Source: Amyelois transitella (taxonomy: Eukaryota > Arthropoda > Insecta > Lepidoptera > Pyralidae). Taken from it: a stretch of 64,000 nt of DNA. The stretch is from contig NC_083535.1 of assembly GCF_032362555.1 (NCBI RefSeq), forward strand, positions 248,001 through 312,000, written 5' to 3'. Numbering within the stretch: position 1 is the stretch's first letter; each line of letters begins with the position of its first letter. A program made the translations under genes and the position numbers. The notes below the pieces were generated by a model. The model made no database searches and had not been told where the DNA came from. It saw nothing but the letters and a program-made list of their open reading frames with translations. Positions 34,986 to 47,200 of this stretch are shown here, piece after piece.

Positions 34986-35222
34986 TACATACGTATACTT
35001 AATCACGGCTAGATCCCTTGCGGGGTAGACAGAGCCGACAGTTTTGAAAAGACTAACCAACCACGTTCAGCTGTTTGGTTTAATGGTACAATTGTAATAA
35101 AAATAATGACAGGTTGCTAGCCCATTGTCTATAAGAAGAATCCCAAGTTTAAAAGTATATTTAGTCACTATTTACGACATTCATACTTAAATAATGAAGC
35201 GGTCGTATTACTTTTTCTGTGA
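34986..35222 (-). repeat. Family A repeat, diverged
   Basis: Tail and body recognisable through ACGACATTCAT; the 5' terminal hairpin is eroded. Confidence 0.6.
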
Positions 35223-35837
35223 GTCCACACCTGGACGGACTTGAGTTTCAAAAGTACTATCACTTTTGAATTGATAGCCCATCGCTTAAAACAGTACTTA
35301 TAATTCCCTTTATTCACGTTAAAATAATATTTTATAACTGTACAAATCCTTAAAATCTTACTGACGGGACAAGAAATCAAGTATTTTCTTAAACTTTACT
35401 CTCCATCTTTCGCAGTTGAGCAAAATAACATCTAAAACAATTTTAACAAAACTAATCTCGTGGTTTACCGTTGGAGCCCAGTGTTATTTGTAGTTCTAAT
35501 CCGTGGCAATAAATAACAAGGAAAGGTATTGCAACTCTCCCCTTCCCAAAATAATATCAATAAGAGGGAGGTATTGTTGAATGAAATGTTTTAAGATTTT
35601 TAGGGGTTTTTTTTATTTCTCTTTATGTGATAAATATAGACTTATTACAAAATAACAACACATACTGTCCTTACTAATATTATTAATTCGAAAGTAAACT
35701 ATTGGTTGTCTCTTCCCGCGTTATCTACTGAACTAATCTTCTTGAAATTTGCGTATATAATTAAGAGTCTGGACAAGAACATAGGGTACTTTTAATTCTG
35801 GTAATAACTAAAGTTCCCGTGGAATTTGAGTAAAACC

Positions 35838-36015
35838 TATATTAAAAAGTAAAAAGTAAAAAAAAAAGTAAAAAGAATTTATTCAAAGAACACCATAACA
35901 AAAAGACAAAAAAGGAAACAAAAGATGTACAAAAACAAACATGTAGTATGGTGCTCCCGAAAGGGTACCCCCTCAGCATAATGCTGGCCGTAAACAATAT
36001 GCTACACGGCCAGCG
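35838..36015 (-). repeat. LINE-like 3' end with GTAAAAA tandem tail
   Basis: Tandem AAAAAGTAAAAAGT tail, then GCATAATGCTGGCCGTAAAC with a GGCCAGC/GCTGGCC-type hairpin. Source element not seen. Confidence 0.4.
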
Positions 36016-36123
36016 CTGATCTTCCGGGGGTATATTATTTGATAGGTGGCGCTAAATACGCGCGAGCGACGCTGCGGGTATAAGTTAGTATATAAAAGGT
36101 ATTAAGAACGGCAAACTACGTAA

Positions 36124-36340
36124 GTGCCGTGTGGTACCCGGCACCAATACAAAAAAGAATAGGACCACTCCATCTGTTTACCATGGATGTCGTAAAAGGC
36201 GACTAAGGGATAGGCTTATAAACTTGGGATTCATTTTTAGGCGATGGGCTAGCAACCTGTCACTATTTGAATCTCAATTCTATCATAAAACCAAACAGCT
36301 GAACGTGGCCTATCAATCTTTTCGAGACTCTTGGTTCTCT
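36124..36340 (+). repeat. Family A repeat, 3'-truncated
   Basis: Starts GTGCCGTGTGGTACCCGGCAC and stops near TTTTCGAGACTCTTGG without a TATG tail. Confidence 0.7.
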
Positions 36341-36416
36341 GACTCGAAAGTAAGAAACTGCATCTCCGAATCCCACTTAAATCATATACATAATTATATT
36401 AAGTATTTATGCTTTA

Positions 36417-36540
36417 AGGGGTAGACAGAGATAGAAGTTTCAAAAGACAGAAAGGTCACGTTCAGCTGGATGCCTTAATGATAGAATTTAGATTTAGATA
36501 GTGGTAGGTAGCCCATCGCCATTAAGAATTTCAAGTTTAT
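36417..36540 (-). repeat. Family A repeat, partial, inverted relative to the 36124 copy
   Basis: GGTAGACAGAG and CTTAATGATAGAATTTAG blocks; 76 bases from the opposite-strand copy. Confidence 0.55.
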
Positions 36541-37118
36541 TTCCATTTTTGTTGAATTATACAAATTACTTGTAGTTAGTGAGAAAAAACATACTGTGTA
36601 AACTTATATACAAGGTCATGTTGTACATTTTGTTTGTTGTATAATGCGGCACATAATCTGAACCAAAATACCAGTCTCCCTTCGATTGCTCAAAGCGTTA
36701 ACTGCACTTTCCTGATGACCACTGTACCATAATCTTCTCTCGAAAGTCATTCAAGTCTTGAGCAAATCCATCTTGAAACTTTTTACACCGCCATCTTCCT
36801 TTTTGCCTTAGAACTAAAACAGGCAGTGCAGAAAAAAAGTATGTTTTTGAAAAGAACCAAACTGATTATCATTTCTCAAACTCGATAGCCTTATTTCTAA
36901 TTTCATAAGTCCCATAATAAGAACTTGATGAGTAATTATTAAAATTAAGAAATTATTATTTGTGTCTCCATTTGGATATTTTGAAACTGCATAGCCGATT
37001 AATATTTTCTTATTCGACTTATTATTACATGCGGGATAACAAATTGCTGTATTCCCAACACAGATTTAAAAACATCTATTTATACGACTGTGATTCCCAT
37101 TGAGGATTTATATCAAAC

Positions 37119-37399
37119 TAGCTGCGCCCGCGACTTCCTCCGCGTGGAATAGTTATTTTGGGCATCATTGAAGCCCTCAAGGATGAATAATTTTTCCCGT
37201 TTTTTTCACATATTCCATTATTTCATTGCTCCTTATAGTTGCAGCGTGATGTTATACAGCCTAAAGCCTTCCTTGATTCATACCTTGGTCTATTCAACGC
37301 AAAAATAATTTTTCAATTCGAACCAGTAGTTCCTGAGATTAGCGCGTTCAAACAAACAACAAAAAACAATTTTTCAGCTTTATAATATTAGTATAGATA
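37119..37399 (-). mobile_element. Helitron-type element (family G)
   Basis: CTAGCTGCGCCCGCGACTTC to TTTATAATATTAGTATAGAT; about 345 bases upstream of the RIIa-like gene start. Confidence 0.65.
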
Positions 37400-37742
37400 T
37401 TCAAAGTCATGTAATCATTAAATCTAGTAGATTTTTACATGTTTTAATAGTTTATATGTTTTTATAAGTAAATACTATTAACTATCACTTACAGAGCTGA
37501 CGGGACTTGACGACGGACCGCGAAGATTCTAATACCTATTAAGGCTATAAACAAAATATCTATGGAAATTACAATAAATCCTGTATAAAATGTGACAATC
37601 ACATGACACCTGATGCCACAAACATAACCAAAACAAAATCTAAGACTTCAGCTACGAACGAGATTTACTTAGAACGATTGATAATAATAATGTCTTAATC
37701 TAAAAACTATATTAACTTGAAGTCTTAATTAAAAAACCAAGG

Positions 37743-40700
37743 ATGCCTTTCAAGAAGGTGATGCGAGGGGTGCCCTCTGACCAGCTTTACGCCGAAGGTC
37801 TGATGGCTCATGACTGGGAGGCGATGACCGCTAACCAGAGGGCCTGCACTGCCCGACTGGGCATCACTATACAGCAAGAGCAGGAGGCCTACTTGATAAC
37901 CCACCCTGAGGTACACGTAATTAGAATAGAATAGAATAGATTTATTTTCAAAATTGGACACAAGGTATCACTTATTGACGTCACATTACTTAAATCTAAT
38001 TATAACTACTACCGCTTCAAAATCGCATGTGTAGAAGAAGCGGCGGAACAAACTACACTGCAGCATTTACATTATACATACATATAATCGTGTCTATATC
38101 CCTTGCGGGGAAGACAGAGCCAACAGTCTTGTAAAGACTGATAGGTTTGGCTAAATGATAGAATTGAGATTCAAATAGAGACAAGTTGCTAGTTTATCGC
38201 CTAAAAGAAGAATCCCAAGTATGTATATAAGCCTATCCCTTAGTCGCCTTTTACGAAATCCATTTTTTATAGCAATTATGAGAGCAATAATCGTGAATGG
38301 AATAAAAGATGTATGCAGGGACTATGTTTTGTTAATTAATCTAAAAAACCACCGCTCCGGATGGTACCTGGTTCAAAGGATATCCTTAGCCATCCAAAGA
38401 GGAAACGCAGCTAGTGTGATGGGTACCTTTGAGCAGGGTACGATTCGGGGTGGAATTTTTGACTGACAATTATATATTACATTTAGAATGAATACCCATT
38501 TAGATTAATGGCTTTTTTATTTTAATTATGATATACTAGAGAAATTATGCCGAAGTCCAACTTAGTCCCTGAGAGTGTATCTGTTGTTGTATTTAAAGAA
38601 ACTGCTATGATAGGCACGTTAAGCCATTTTCTCAATTAGTGATGATCAAGCGCCGTTTAATATTTATGGTCAAACAAACCACGTCTGATGCCGTGGGGTG
38701 TTTTAGATTTGAAACTCAGTGGGTGGTGAGGCCGGCGGCGAAGCACCCTCTCGATAAATTTGTACGGTAATTAATGTCCAGTCGTTACTATAACAGAACT
38801 AGCTTTCATACGGGATATTGCTTTATTGGAAATAACAAAAATCACGACTGACTGGCACGTCTAATATTAATTATTAAATAAATAAGTGCCGTGTTGTTCC
38901 CGGCATCACAATAAAAAAGAATAGGATCACTCCATCTCTTTCCCATGGATGTCGTAAAAGGCGACTAAGGGATAGCCTAGGAATAGAATAGAATAGATTT
39001 ATTTTCAAAATTGGATACAAGGTATCACTTATTGATAGGCTAATATAAACTTGGGATTCTTATTGTAGGCGATGGGCTAGCAACCTGTCACTATCTTATC
39101 ACTAGGCTCTGTCTTTCTCAAGGGATATAGACGTGATTATATTTATGTATGTATTATGTATGTATATAAATATACAGATAACTTTGAGTAAAGAATGTAT
39201 CTACCTATTAGGAATCAAAAAAATTTCAAATTCCAATTCGCAAAGTATATTAGATTCTTTTATAAATTATCAATCTAAGAGAACATTATTGGCTGAAATC
39301 GCTAATTCACAGTGTTTTTAAAAGGAAGAGTCAGTAATTGTAGTCGGTTCGTCTAAAATTTTTATTTTAAATTTCGTTTAAATTCAGGTTCGCGCAATGT
39401 TGGAAATATTTGTGGCGAAAATGACACTTCAACACAAAAGAAGGGACATCTTGAAGGAAGCCGCAGAACACTTCACGAGACCAGATACTGAGCTGGATGA
39501 AGAAATCAGGGAGAGACTCAAACTACCGCCGGACGTGCCTTATACTGCGGTAATTATGTATTATACAACTTTCTATAATATATGTATATGATAATTATGT
39601 ATTATACAACGGCAGTGCCGTGTGGTTCCCGGCACCAATAGAAAAAAGAATAGGACCACTCCATCTCTTTCCCATGGATGTCGTAAAAGGTGACGAAGGG
39701 GTAGTCTTATAAACTTGGGATTCTTCTTTAAGGCGATGGACTAGCAACCTGTCACTATTTGAATCTCAATCTTAAAGCCAAATAGCAGAACGTGGCCTTT
39801 CAGTCTTTTCAAGACTGTTGGCTCTGTCCCCGCAAGGGATATAGACGTGATTATATGTATGTATGTATATACAACTTTCAACTGTTATTTTAACTCAATG
39901 GGACTAGTGAGATAAACGGATTAAATCCCCGTCTATCCCACTAGTGCCATTATGTTGTCCCATGGCGTGACAAGTGAGATGATTTTGTCCCAGAATTCCC
40001 GTAGGACATGTATCCCAAGGTTTTACCAACGAACATCAAGTAATAATTATTATAGATATACACTGTCTCTGTCAAGCACTTAATTATTAAAATCACTTAG
40101 AAAGTGTCATCTGAATGTATTCGTAAGTAAATTAACTACATTATGCCTTTTGTCCTTATCTTAGCTTAAGTACAGTATATACATTATACATATATGATAT
40201 TTTTATACAATATATTGTGCCGTGTGTTTCCCAGCAATGGAAAAAAGAATAGGCTCACTCCATCTCTTTCCCATAGATGTCGTAAAAGGCGACTTCGGGA
40301 TAGGCTTATAAACTTGGGATTCTTCTTTAAGGCGATGGGCTAGCAACCTGTCACTATTTGAATCTTAATTCTATCTTAAAGCCAAATAGCTGAACGTGGC
40401 CATCAGTCTTTTCAAGACCGTTGGCTCTGTCTACCCCGCAAGGGATATAAGTGTGAGCATATGTATGAAGCTGAGAAAGATTTTTGCCGGTGTAAAATAG
40501 TTAAAAAAATTAATAATATCGAAGAAATGCAAAAAGGAGAACCCTATCGAAATATATCTATATTTTTGGGTTTAGTTGTAAAAAGAAGAATATTAACGAA
40601 ATTAAGCTTTGAAGGTGGTAGGTCCCTACGCATTTTTCATATTGTTATTATTTTCAGCAAGACAAAGAACCTTACAAGTTCAAGGATTTGGACCTGGAAG

Positions 40701-42880
40701 TAGACCTGAAGAACATAATTCTAGAGCACTACCCCCCGGAACCGTGGAGGGTGCCAACGCCATCTATATCCACCCCGGACACTGTTTCATCATCGTTCTT
40801 ATCCATCATCACTTCTGATACTACACTGCCGACGCCTGGTAAAACTGCTTCTGGATTTATATTATGCATTTATTAGAGTTCGCTCAGTTTATAAGTACCG
40901 TGGGACGCAAATTACAGAATTTGCGTCCCACGGGAATCTTCATTCATTTGCTATGTTGACCTACGTAACTTTGATGTCTTTTTTGTATTTTTATCTTGTA
41001 ATCTTAACTTTAATTATAATTTACACAGTCGCAAAGTCTGTTCCCTTCATTGTAATTCTCTATCATCATCATCATTTTCATTGTATTGCTCTTCTAAATC
41101 AAAAACTTGTATGTGGTATATTTTAATATGTTATGATTATTTCAGAACCCATACCCACACCGGAGCCAACGCTATCCGAGACTTTCCTAGGTTTAATTTC
41201 GAACACTGTGGATAAAGCAATCTTCCTCCACGTCGACGACTACTCTCTACGATATGACACCGCCTACGTAGAACTGACGCGAGCTGTAGAAGAAGCTATG
41301 GAAATTCCAGTAATTGAGATAAAGGAAGATATAGCAGAGCTGTATTACAACGCATACAAATTGTTCGAACTTGATATTATGGAGAAGGAAAGGATTGGTA
41401 AGTTATGTAATACAAAAGTACTTAGTGCTAGTCATATTCGATGTAATTGAATAAATAAAATAAATACAATTAAAAATGAAACAGTACGATAGGAACGAGT
41501 CATTGTAAACTTAGCCAAAATTACTCTTATAAAGTGTTGTAAAATTTTGGTATTATAGGTATTTGTATCTTAAAAAAGGTTTTTTCGAAAAGTAACCTTT
41601 TTAAATATAATTGAAATTGCAGCTGCTGAAATCGCTTGGGAAAAGAGGATGAGAAAGAAACTGAAGAGGACACTAAGAAGACAGAATAATTTCAGAGGTA
41701 ACCTTTTTCTAAAGTTGCAACTATTTGTGCGTCGTGTTATCATTGGTCGGTTTCACCAATATTTGGTTTTGTTATATCATCAAAATGTCAACATAACTTT
41801 CAAATATTGTATTTCACTACCATAGTGTGACAAGTCTGTAATTTTATAATAGATTCAATAATGATTATTAATACTCATATATAATTAACAATTAACAATG
41901 GCGTTGACTCTTTGTAAAGTAATTCTATCGCAATGAATGATCAGAAACAGCCTTCCAAAATGATGGGTTAATACAAGCTTATTTTTAGCTCAAATTTAGA
42001 TGTATTTACTTTGTCGTTTACCAATTATAACATTTCAGGTTATGAGACACCCCCAACCCCCAAATCGCAGATCTCATCCCACGAGAGTTACAAGAAGCCC
42101 CCACAACGACCTTGCGCTTGCCACCAACAGCATCACTATAACCGATATCCTAAGGTACAAATTTATAAATAGTAAGTATTACATTACGGACTCTGATAAC
42201 TATCAATAAAATATGTGTAGTTTTTTTGATAAATTGCTTGTTTGCTCGGTTCGTTGCATTTTCACTCATTTCTTCAAAATCAGCAGGAGGCTAGTATCAA
42301 AGTTTGAAGACACTTGGACCAAGTGTTTATTAGAATCTTCCCTCCCTCACATCAACCCGTCTATTCTATAGTACATCTGCCGACAAGCACTCTTGTCTGT
42401 ATTGAAAAAGTCCTAGCGATTATCTGAGAGTGGTTTGGAGTGTGGAGTTCTGGGATGTGGTCTTTCTGTGGGAATGTAAAGATGTGAAGTGGTCCGATAA
42501 AATAAACAATTCCAACCCAATTCAATCATTAAACCTAAAATTACTAACCTAAGCTGACACATTCAGCTTCCAGGCCTTCCAGCGTTCCAAGCTTTTCGAG
42601 ATGTTTTGCATTATCTACCACTGAAGGGATGAAGACGTGACAATGTGAATCTCAATTAGTACTGACTTAATCTTTACTACTATTAAAGGACCGTTTCGGC
42701 ATCTACCTCCCTCGCAGCAAGGAGTTTAGCGCCCAGAACGTGACGGTGACCCCGGCCATCTCCATGGAGAGCATCGAGGAGTCGCCGAACCAGCAGCAGG
42801 AAGAGGACGCCAAGTCCATGGTTAGCAGGAAGTCAGCAGTGTCCACTAAGAGCGGCAAGAAGGCACCCGTTGCCGAATAA
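37743..42880 (+). CDS. RIIa/docking-domain-like protein (probable ciliary/sperm protein), 7 coding exons
   Basis: Coding exons: 37743-37910, 39388-39549, 40658-40838, 41146-41397, 41623-41697, 42039-42154, 42689-42880; all GT-AG, phases close, 381 aa. Seen: residues about 45-90 read EQEAYLITHPEVRAMLEIF, then KRRDILKEAAEHFTRPD. This resembles RIIa domain-containing protein 1 and related docking modules (EKYL-HPEV, then -EFAA-FT). Next come DLDLEVDLKNIILEHYPPEP, a Pro/Thr/Ser linker, an acidic helical stretch (VEEAMEIPVIEIKEDIAELY), a very basic helix (WEKRMRKKLKRTLRRQ), and a Ser/Lys-rich tail ending GKKAPVAE. There is no signal peptide or membrane segment. Docking modules of this kind in axonemal proteins dimerise or bind AKAP-like helices; a sperm-flagellum role is inference. 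Introns 1 and 2 hold several family A and F insertions. The ATG is the first in frame; an upstream UTR exon is possible. Confidence 0.75.
37923..38068 (-). repeat. Family F LINE 3' end
   Basis: Starts 12 bases inside intron 1 of the RIIa-like gene. Confidence 0.65.
38074..38262 (-). repeat. Family A repeat, partial
   Basis: In intron 1 of the RIIa-like gene; TATG tail through TTAGTCGCCTTTTACG. Confidence 0.7.
38341..38466 (+). pseudogene. Fragment of a LINE ORF C-terminus
   Basis: Frame ending GWYLVQRISLAIQRGNAASV then MGTFEQGT and a stop. This QRISLAIQRGNAASV tail recurs at the end of lepidopteran LINE ORFs as I recall. In intron 1 of the RIIa-like gene. Confidence 0.45.
38886..39154 (+). 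repeat. Family A repeat split by a family F fragment
   Basis: Full-length copy in intron 1 of the RIIa-like gene; about 53 bases (38981-39033) of family F interrupt it between duplicated GATAGCCTA/GATAGGCTA flanks. Confidence 0.7.
39615..39868 (+). repeat. Family A repeat, full-length
   Basis: In intron 2 of the RIIa-like gene, both ends present. Confidence 0.8.
40217..40467 (+). repeat. Family A repeat, full-length
   Basis: In intron 2 of the RIIa-like gene, second copy in the same intron and same orientation. Confidence 0.75.
40898..40933. repeat. Perfect 16-bp inverted repeat
   Basis: CCGTGGGACGCAAATT, loop ACAG, then its exact reverse complement; intron 3 of the RIIa-like gene. Confidence 0.85.
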
Positions 42881-42936
42881 GATTTTTGTGGTCATCGTTA
42901 AAGAAATGAGATGTTAATTTTAGATTTAGTTTTACA

Positions 42937-42942
42937 AATAAA
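42937..42942 (+). terminator. Polyadenylation signal of the RIIa-like gene
   Basis: AATAAA 57 bases after the stop codon at 42878-42880. Confidence 0.6.
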
Positions 42943-43740
42943 TACATATATTGTGGTATTCTTTTTGTTGTTGTTATTACACACACCTTATCTCTGACAC
43001 AGGCCATAACGACCTGTGGAATCTTACCGCTTTCGCCAAGACTCAGGAGAAAGGACAGTCCAAATGTCTGGATCAATTAAGACAATTTCGTTAGTGTCAC
43101 TAGTCTCATGGGACTACTGTGACTAAATTGTCTCATTTGTCCCTCCATGCGACAATTCATTATCAGCAAATAAAGAAAATAGTCCAAAGTATATCAATAT
43201 TCGATATTACGGAAATAAAACTAACGGTTAACAAAAATTCATATATTTAAGTAAAACTATAAATAAAACTAATACTGAAATACAACTAGGACAATAAATT
43301 AATAACGAATTGTTAAAATAACCTAAAGCAAAGTCAAAGAAAAATAGCTCAAATAATTATTTATCGCAAATAATAAGTATGTTTAAAAACTAATAGTAAT
43401 TATATAAATCAAAAGCAATTGATCACAAATGACTATTTTATATGTAAAAAATACATAAACAATTGATTGAAAGAACTTTGTTAAGACAAAATCATAAGGG
43501 CTTTGTCACACACACCCTTTTATTCGAGCGAGTGCAAAGTGAAGCGAAATCTGAAATGACTAATACCCTTTACATGCAGTACATACATATAAACAAGAAG
43601 GGTGAATGACTCGTCAACGCCTGGCTCAAACCATAGAAGCTATACACTTGAAATTTGGAAATTAGCTTTATGTTATCACGTAGTTCTGAGATAAGTAATG
43701 TATATTGCGTCAGTAACATTTATTTTTCAGCAGATTAGAT
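42943..43740. other. Convergent intergenic spacer
   Basis: Between the polyadenylation signal of the RIIa-like gene and the downstream end of the V-ATPase a gene. It holds an imperfect hairpin (43081-43133), and a minus-strand AATAAA at 43719-43724 that could serve the V-ATPase gene. Confidence 0.4.
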
Positions 43741-43999
43741 CATACATACATACATATGGTCACGTCTATATCCCTTGTGGGGTTGGCAGAGCCAACAGTC
43801 TTGAAAAGGATAGGCCACTGATAGGCCACGCTCAGCTATTTGGCTTAATGATAGAATTGAGATTCAAATTGTGACAGGTTGCTAGCCCATCGCCTAAAAA
43901 AAGAATCCCAAGCCTATCCCTTAGTCGCCTTTTACGACATCCGTGGGAAAGAGATGGAGTGGTCCTATTCTTTTTCGTACTGGTGCCGGGAACCACACG
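43741..43999 (-). repeat. Family A repeat, full-length
   Basis: Between the RIIa-like gene and the V-ATPase a gene; internal short duplication of GATAGGCCAC. Confidence 0.8.
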
Positions 44000-44201
44000 T
44001 CACATTGATTCTCTTCTTCATCTTTAGATCATAGCCGCAACTAATTCACCCACAAACTTTACCCACCATGGAAAATTTCTATAGTTACATATTCAAGTTG
44101 TCTAAGCGAGCTTTAGCCACGAAACAGATTTAACAAATCAGTCGCTTCACTCCCTCACTCGCTTCGGCTAATGTGATAATGACTGATAAATCCTATCCGA
44201 T

Positions 44202-47200
44202 TTATATTTTCTTTTTGTTGCAAACGGCGTCAATAGTATCGCCTTCAGCGAGGATGCTCGCAAAGGAGAACGGAGTGAACATCCAACCATTACCGTGGTA
44301 AAACTTACTCATGAACTCTACCCTGAAAAATAAGGAAAATCACGCTGACTTTACCATGTAAAGTCTCCTTTAAAATCTAGACTATGGATCGCCAATTAGC
44401 TGATATGTGATTGTATGAAGTCTAAAAAAACTAACCAATGCAGTCTTAGCGTGTGCAGAAAGGCGGACATCCCCTCCATAATGACCAAGATAGACATGGT
44501 GAAGAAGGCCCACAGCGCGAAGATGAAGAAGAGAGTCAATGTGCCGACAAACGACCCGCCGGTGAGACAGGACCTTAAGCCGATTTCACTCAGGATCATC
44601 TCCCATAGCATTTCTGCTAGTTCTGTAATAATACAAGGATGCCGTGATGATGTATTTTTTGAAATTATCATCAATGGAATTTGATTAACAAGATCAATAT
44701 CATCAATTTGAGATTTAAGAGGATTCTCTGCGAGACAGCTCTCGATGTTAATTCCGGCCGCGTCCATACCTCTCTGATCCGAGCATAGCCTATATCCATT
44801 TACAATGGCTGCATAAGTGGATTTGTCGTTCCAGTTTTAACACAAACAGACACCTGCCTGACTGATCACATAATACGAGTACTAGCAGATAGACAGACAA
44901 GACATTAATAATATAAGGTTAGACATATTCTCATGGATAATTGGTTTTAGTAGCACTGACCGATTATCTTCAAGAAACGATACCTTGTTTATTGTAAACT
45001 CTTATGGCACATAGAAAAGAAATATAACAAATTACAAAACAGTCATTGGTTTAAAAAATTTAAAATTACGGACTTATCTGAATCGGAATATCTTCCAGTC
45101 AACGAAAACCTTGGATCCAATGTTTAAAACCAGAAAATTTAACGCAAAGTTCTTACGCGAGTGAGCCAACGAGAGAGCCCAAAGACGAAGATACGAAGCC
45201 GTGTGAGACACGGTACTCAGAGTGTACTCCACGGTGTGGATGGCCTGGCGGATCATGACCTCGCCGAAATTGAACGCTGGTACCCCGGACTGCCGGGCGA
45301 GTCTGGCCTCCTCTTTCTGGATGACGCTTTGGCGGTACTTGCGAAACTTGCTGCCTTGAGACTTGGAACAAAAGGGGAAACGTTAGATACCACAATGGTG
45401 GCGAAGAATTTTCAGTGTGTATTGTCTTAGCTCACAGCGACTAAGATAATTTTGCGAAATAAAGCTTTTGTGTGTGAGGGACTGGCCAGTTATATGATAT
45501 ATTTCAGAAAAATATGATTATTTACATTCCAATTATGAGTTTTCCCTCCAATTTTTAAAAACAAAATATGTATATTTATGAACTTGGGTTTCTTCTTTTA
45601 GACGATGGGCTATCAAACAGTCCCGGCTCCATATTCATAATCATCGTTTCGTATAAGATTTTTGATTTAATCTTCATAGGGCCTGATCTAAACCCGTTTG
45701 CGCATCCAGATCAGTTAATATTAGGCAAAAATGATAAACAGACAAGTTAACACAAATTAGGTCATAATAAATAAATCACTTTACCGAAGCGCTCGCGGCC
45801 ATCAGTGCCTTCGTATATTTTCTTCGCTTATAAATAGGTACTCCAAAGAGCAAAATGGGAATGCATATAATAAGGACCACCAATAGAACTCGGTGGATTA
45901 TTCTCTGCGCTTCTCCGAATATAAAAAAGCTGCTGCATCCTTCTGGCACTTTTTTGTCAGTTTTTCCGACCAAAACTAAATCGATTATCAGGATGAGGAT
46001 TAGTTGAGCGCAGGCTGGATTTCTGTCGGGATCGGCTAAAAAACAAATTAATTTTAACTGGTTTCAAACTTTCGTGTTGTATTTCAATTTATAAATGTTA
46101 CATTTACTTAACATGCAACTTCATTTTACCTCGGACGTTTGAAATCATTGATTATCAACCCTGATGATATAATAAAGGTACATTACGTGCGCGTTTAAGA
46201 ACTGTATTATTTAAAAAATTATTTTATTGATGACTAGTTAATTTAACTATATAAAACGTTGCGATGTGACATAAGCAGCAAAAATTTGCGAAAACATGTT
46301 TACGCTACCTACATCACTACATAGTATAAAACAAAGTCGCTATTTTAGTCTGTTTGTCTGTATGCTTAAATCTTTAAAATTACGCAACGGATTTTGATGC
46401 GGTTTTTTGTAACAGGTAGAGTGATTCAAGAGAAAGGTTTTTATGTATAATAACATTTATAATTTTGCACCCGTGCGAAGCCGGGGCGGGTCGCTAGTTA
46501 TTTATATATTGTTTCAATTCCATAGTTACTGTACACTAACACGACTAAGGATCAGATAACACTAACTTGATTTAGGATCAAAGTATATCCACTTCGCGTA
46601 AATCAGAAACACCATCCACAAAAATATACTGCACAGAATCAACACTGATGGTATCACCTCCAAAAATATGTAACAGTACTTTTTGAAATATCTGCAAATT
46701 ACAAAATAACGACCACAAGTATTAGTAAACACTTCTAAATCCCTAATTATTTACATACAATTTTTCTAAGCTTTTAAAGCAATTGTCCTGCCCTAGTTAT
46801 TTTGGCACGCGTGTCGCTGTTTTGATCGCGCGAAAAACTGTCACTATTTCGCTTTTCATTATGACGTGAAACGGGACAGCGATAGCTTCTCGCGCGATAA
46901 AAACGGCGTCGCGCGTACCATGTTACTGGGGATGAGACAATTGTCGTTGGATTTCAAATAAAATGAATTACATACTCGTACTATCACATTTATGATCATT
47001 ACCTTTGATAAATGAGATTTCATTTTGTTATATCTTTTGACTAATATTTAAAAGACAAACCCAGGGTAGTCATTAATAAAAGTGCAGTATGATAATTTGA
47101 TAAACTTATATACCTATACGGACTTTTTTAAATACTTTTAAATAAAAGAAACGCATCAATATACTTACATGTTATTAAAAAATGCCAAACACAGGCCGAA

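Noticed and set aside
45568..45640. Possible family A fragment in a V-ATPase intron
   Set aside because: Only GAACTTGGGTTTCTTCTTTT and GACGATGGGCTA match; too short and diverged to annotate.
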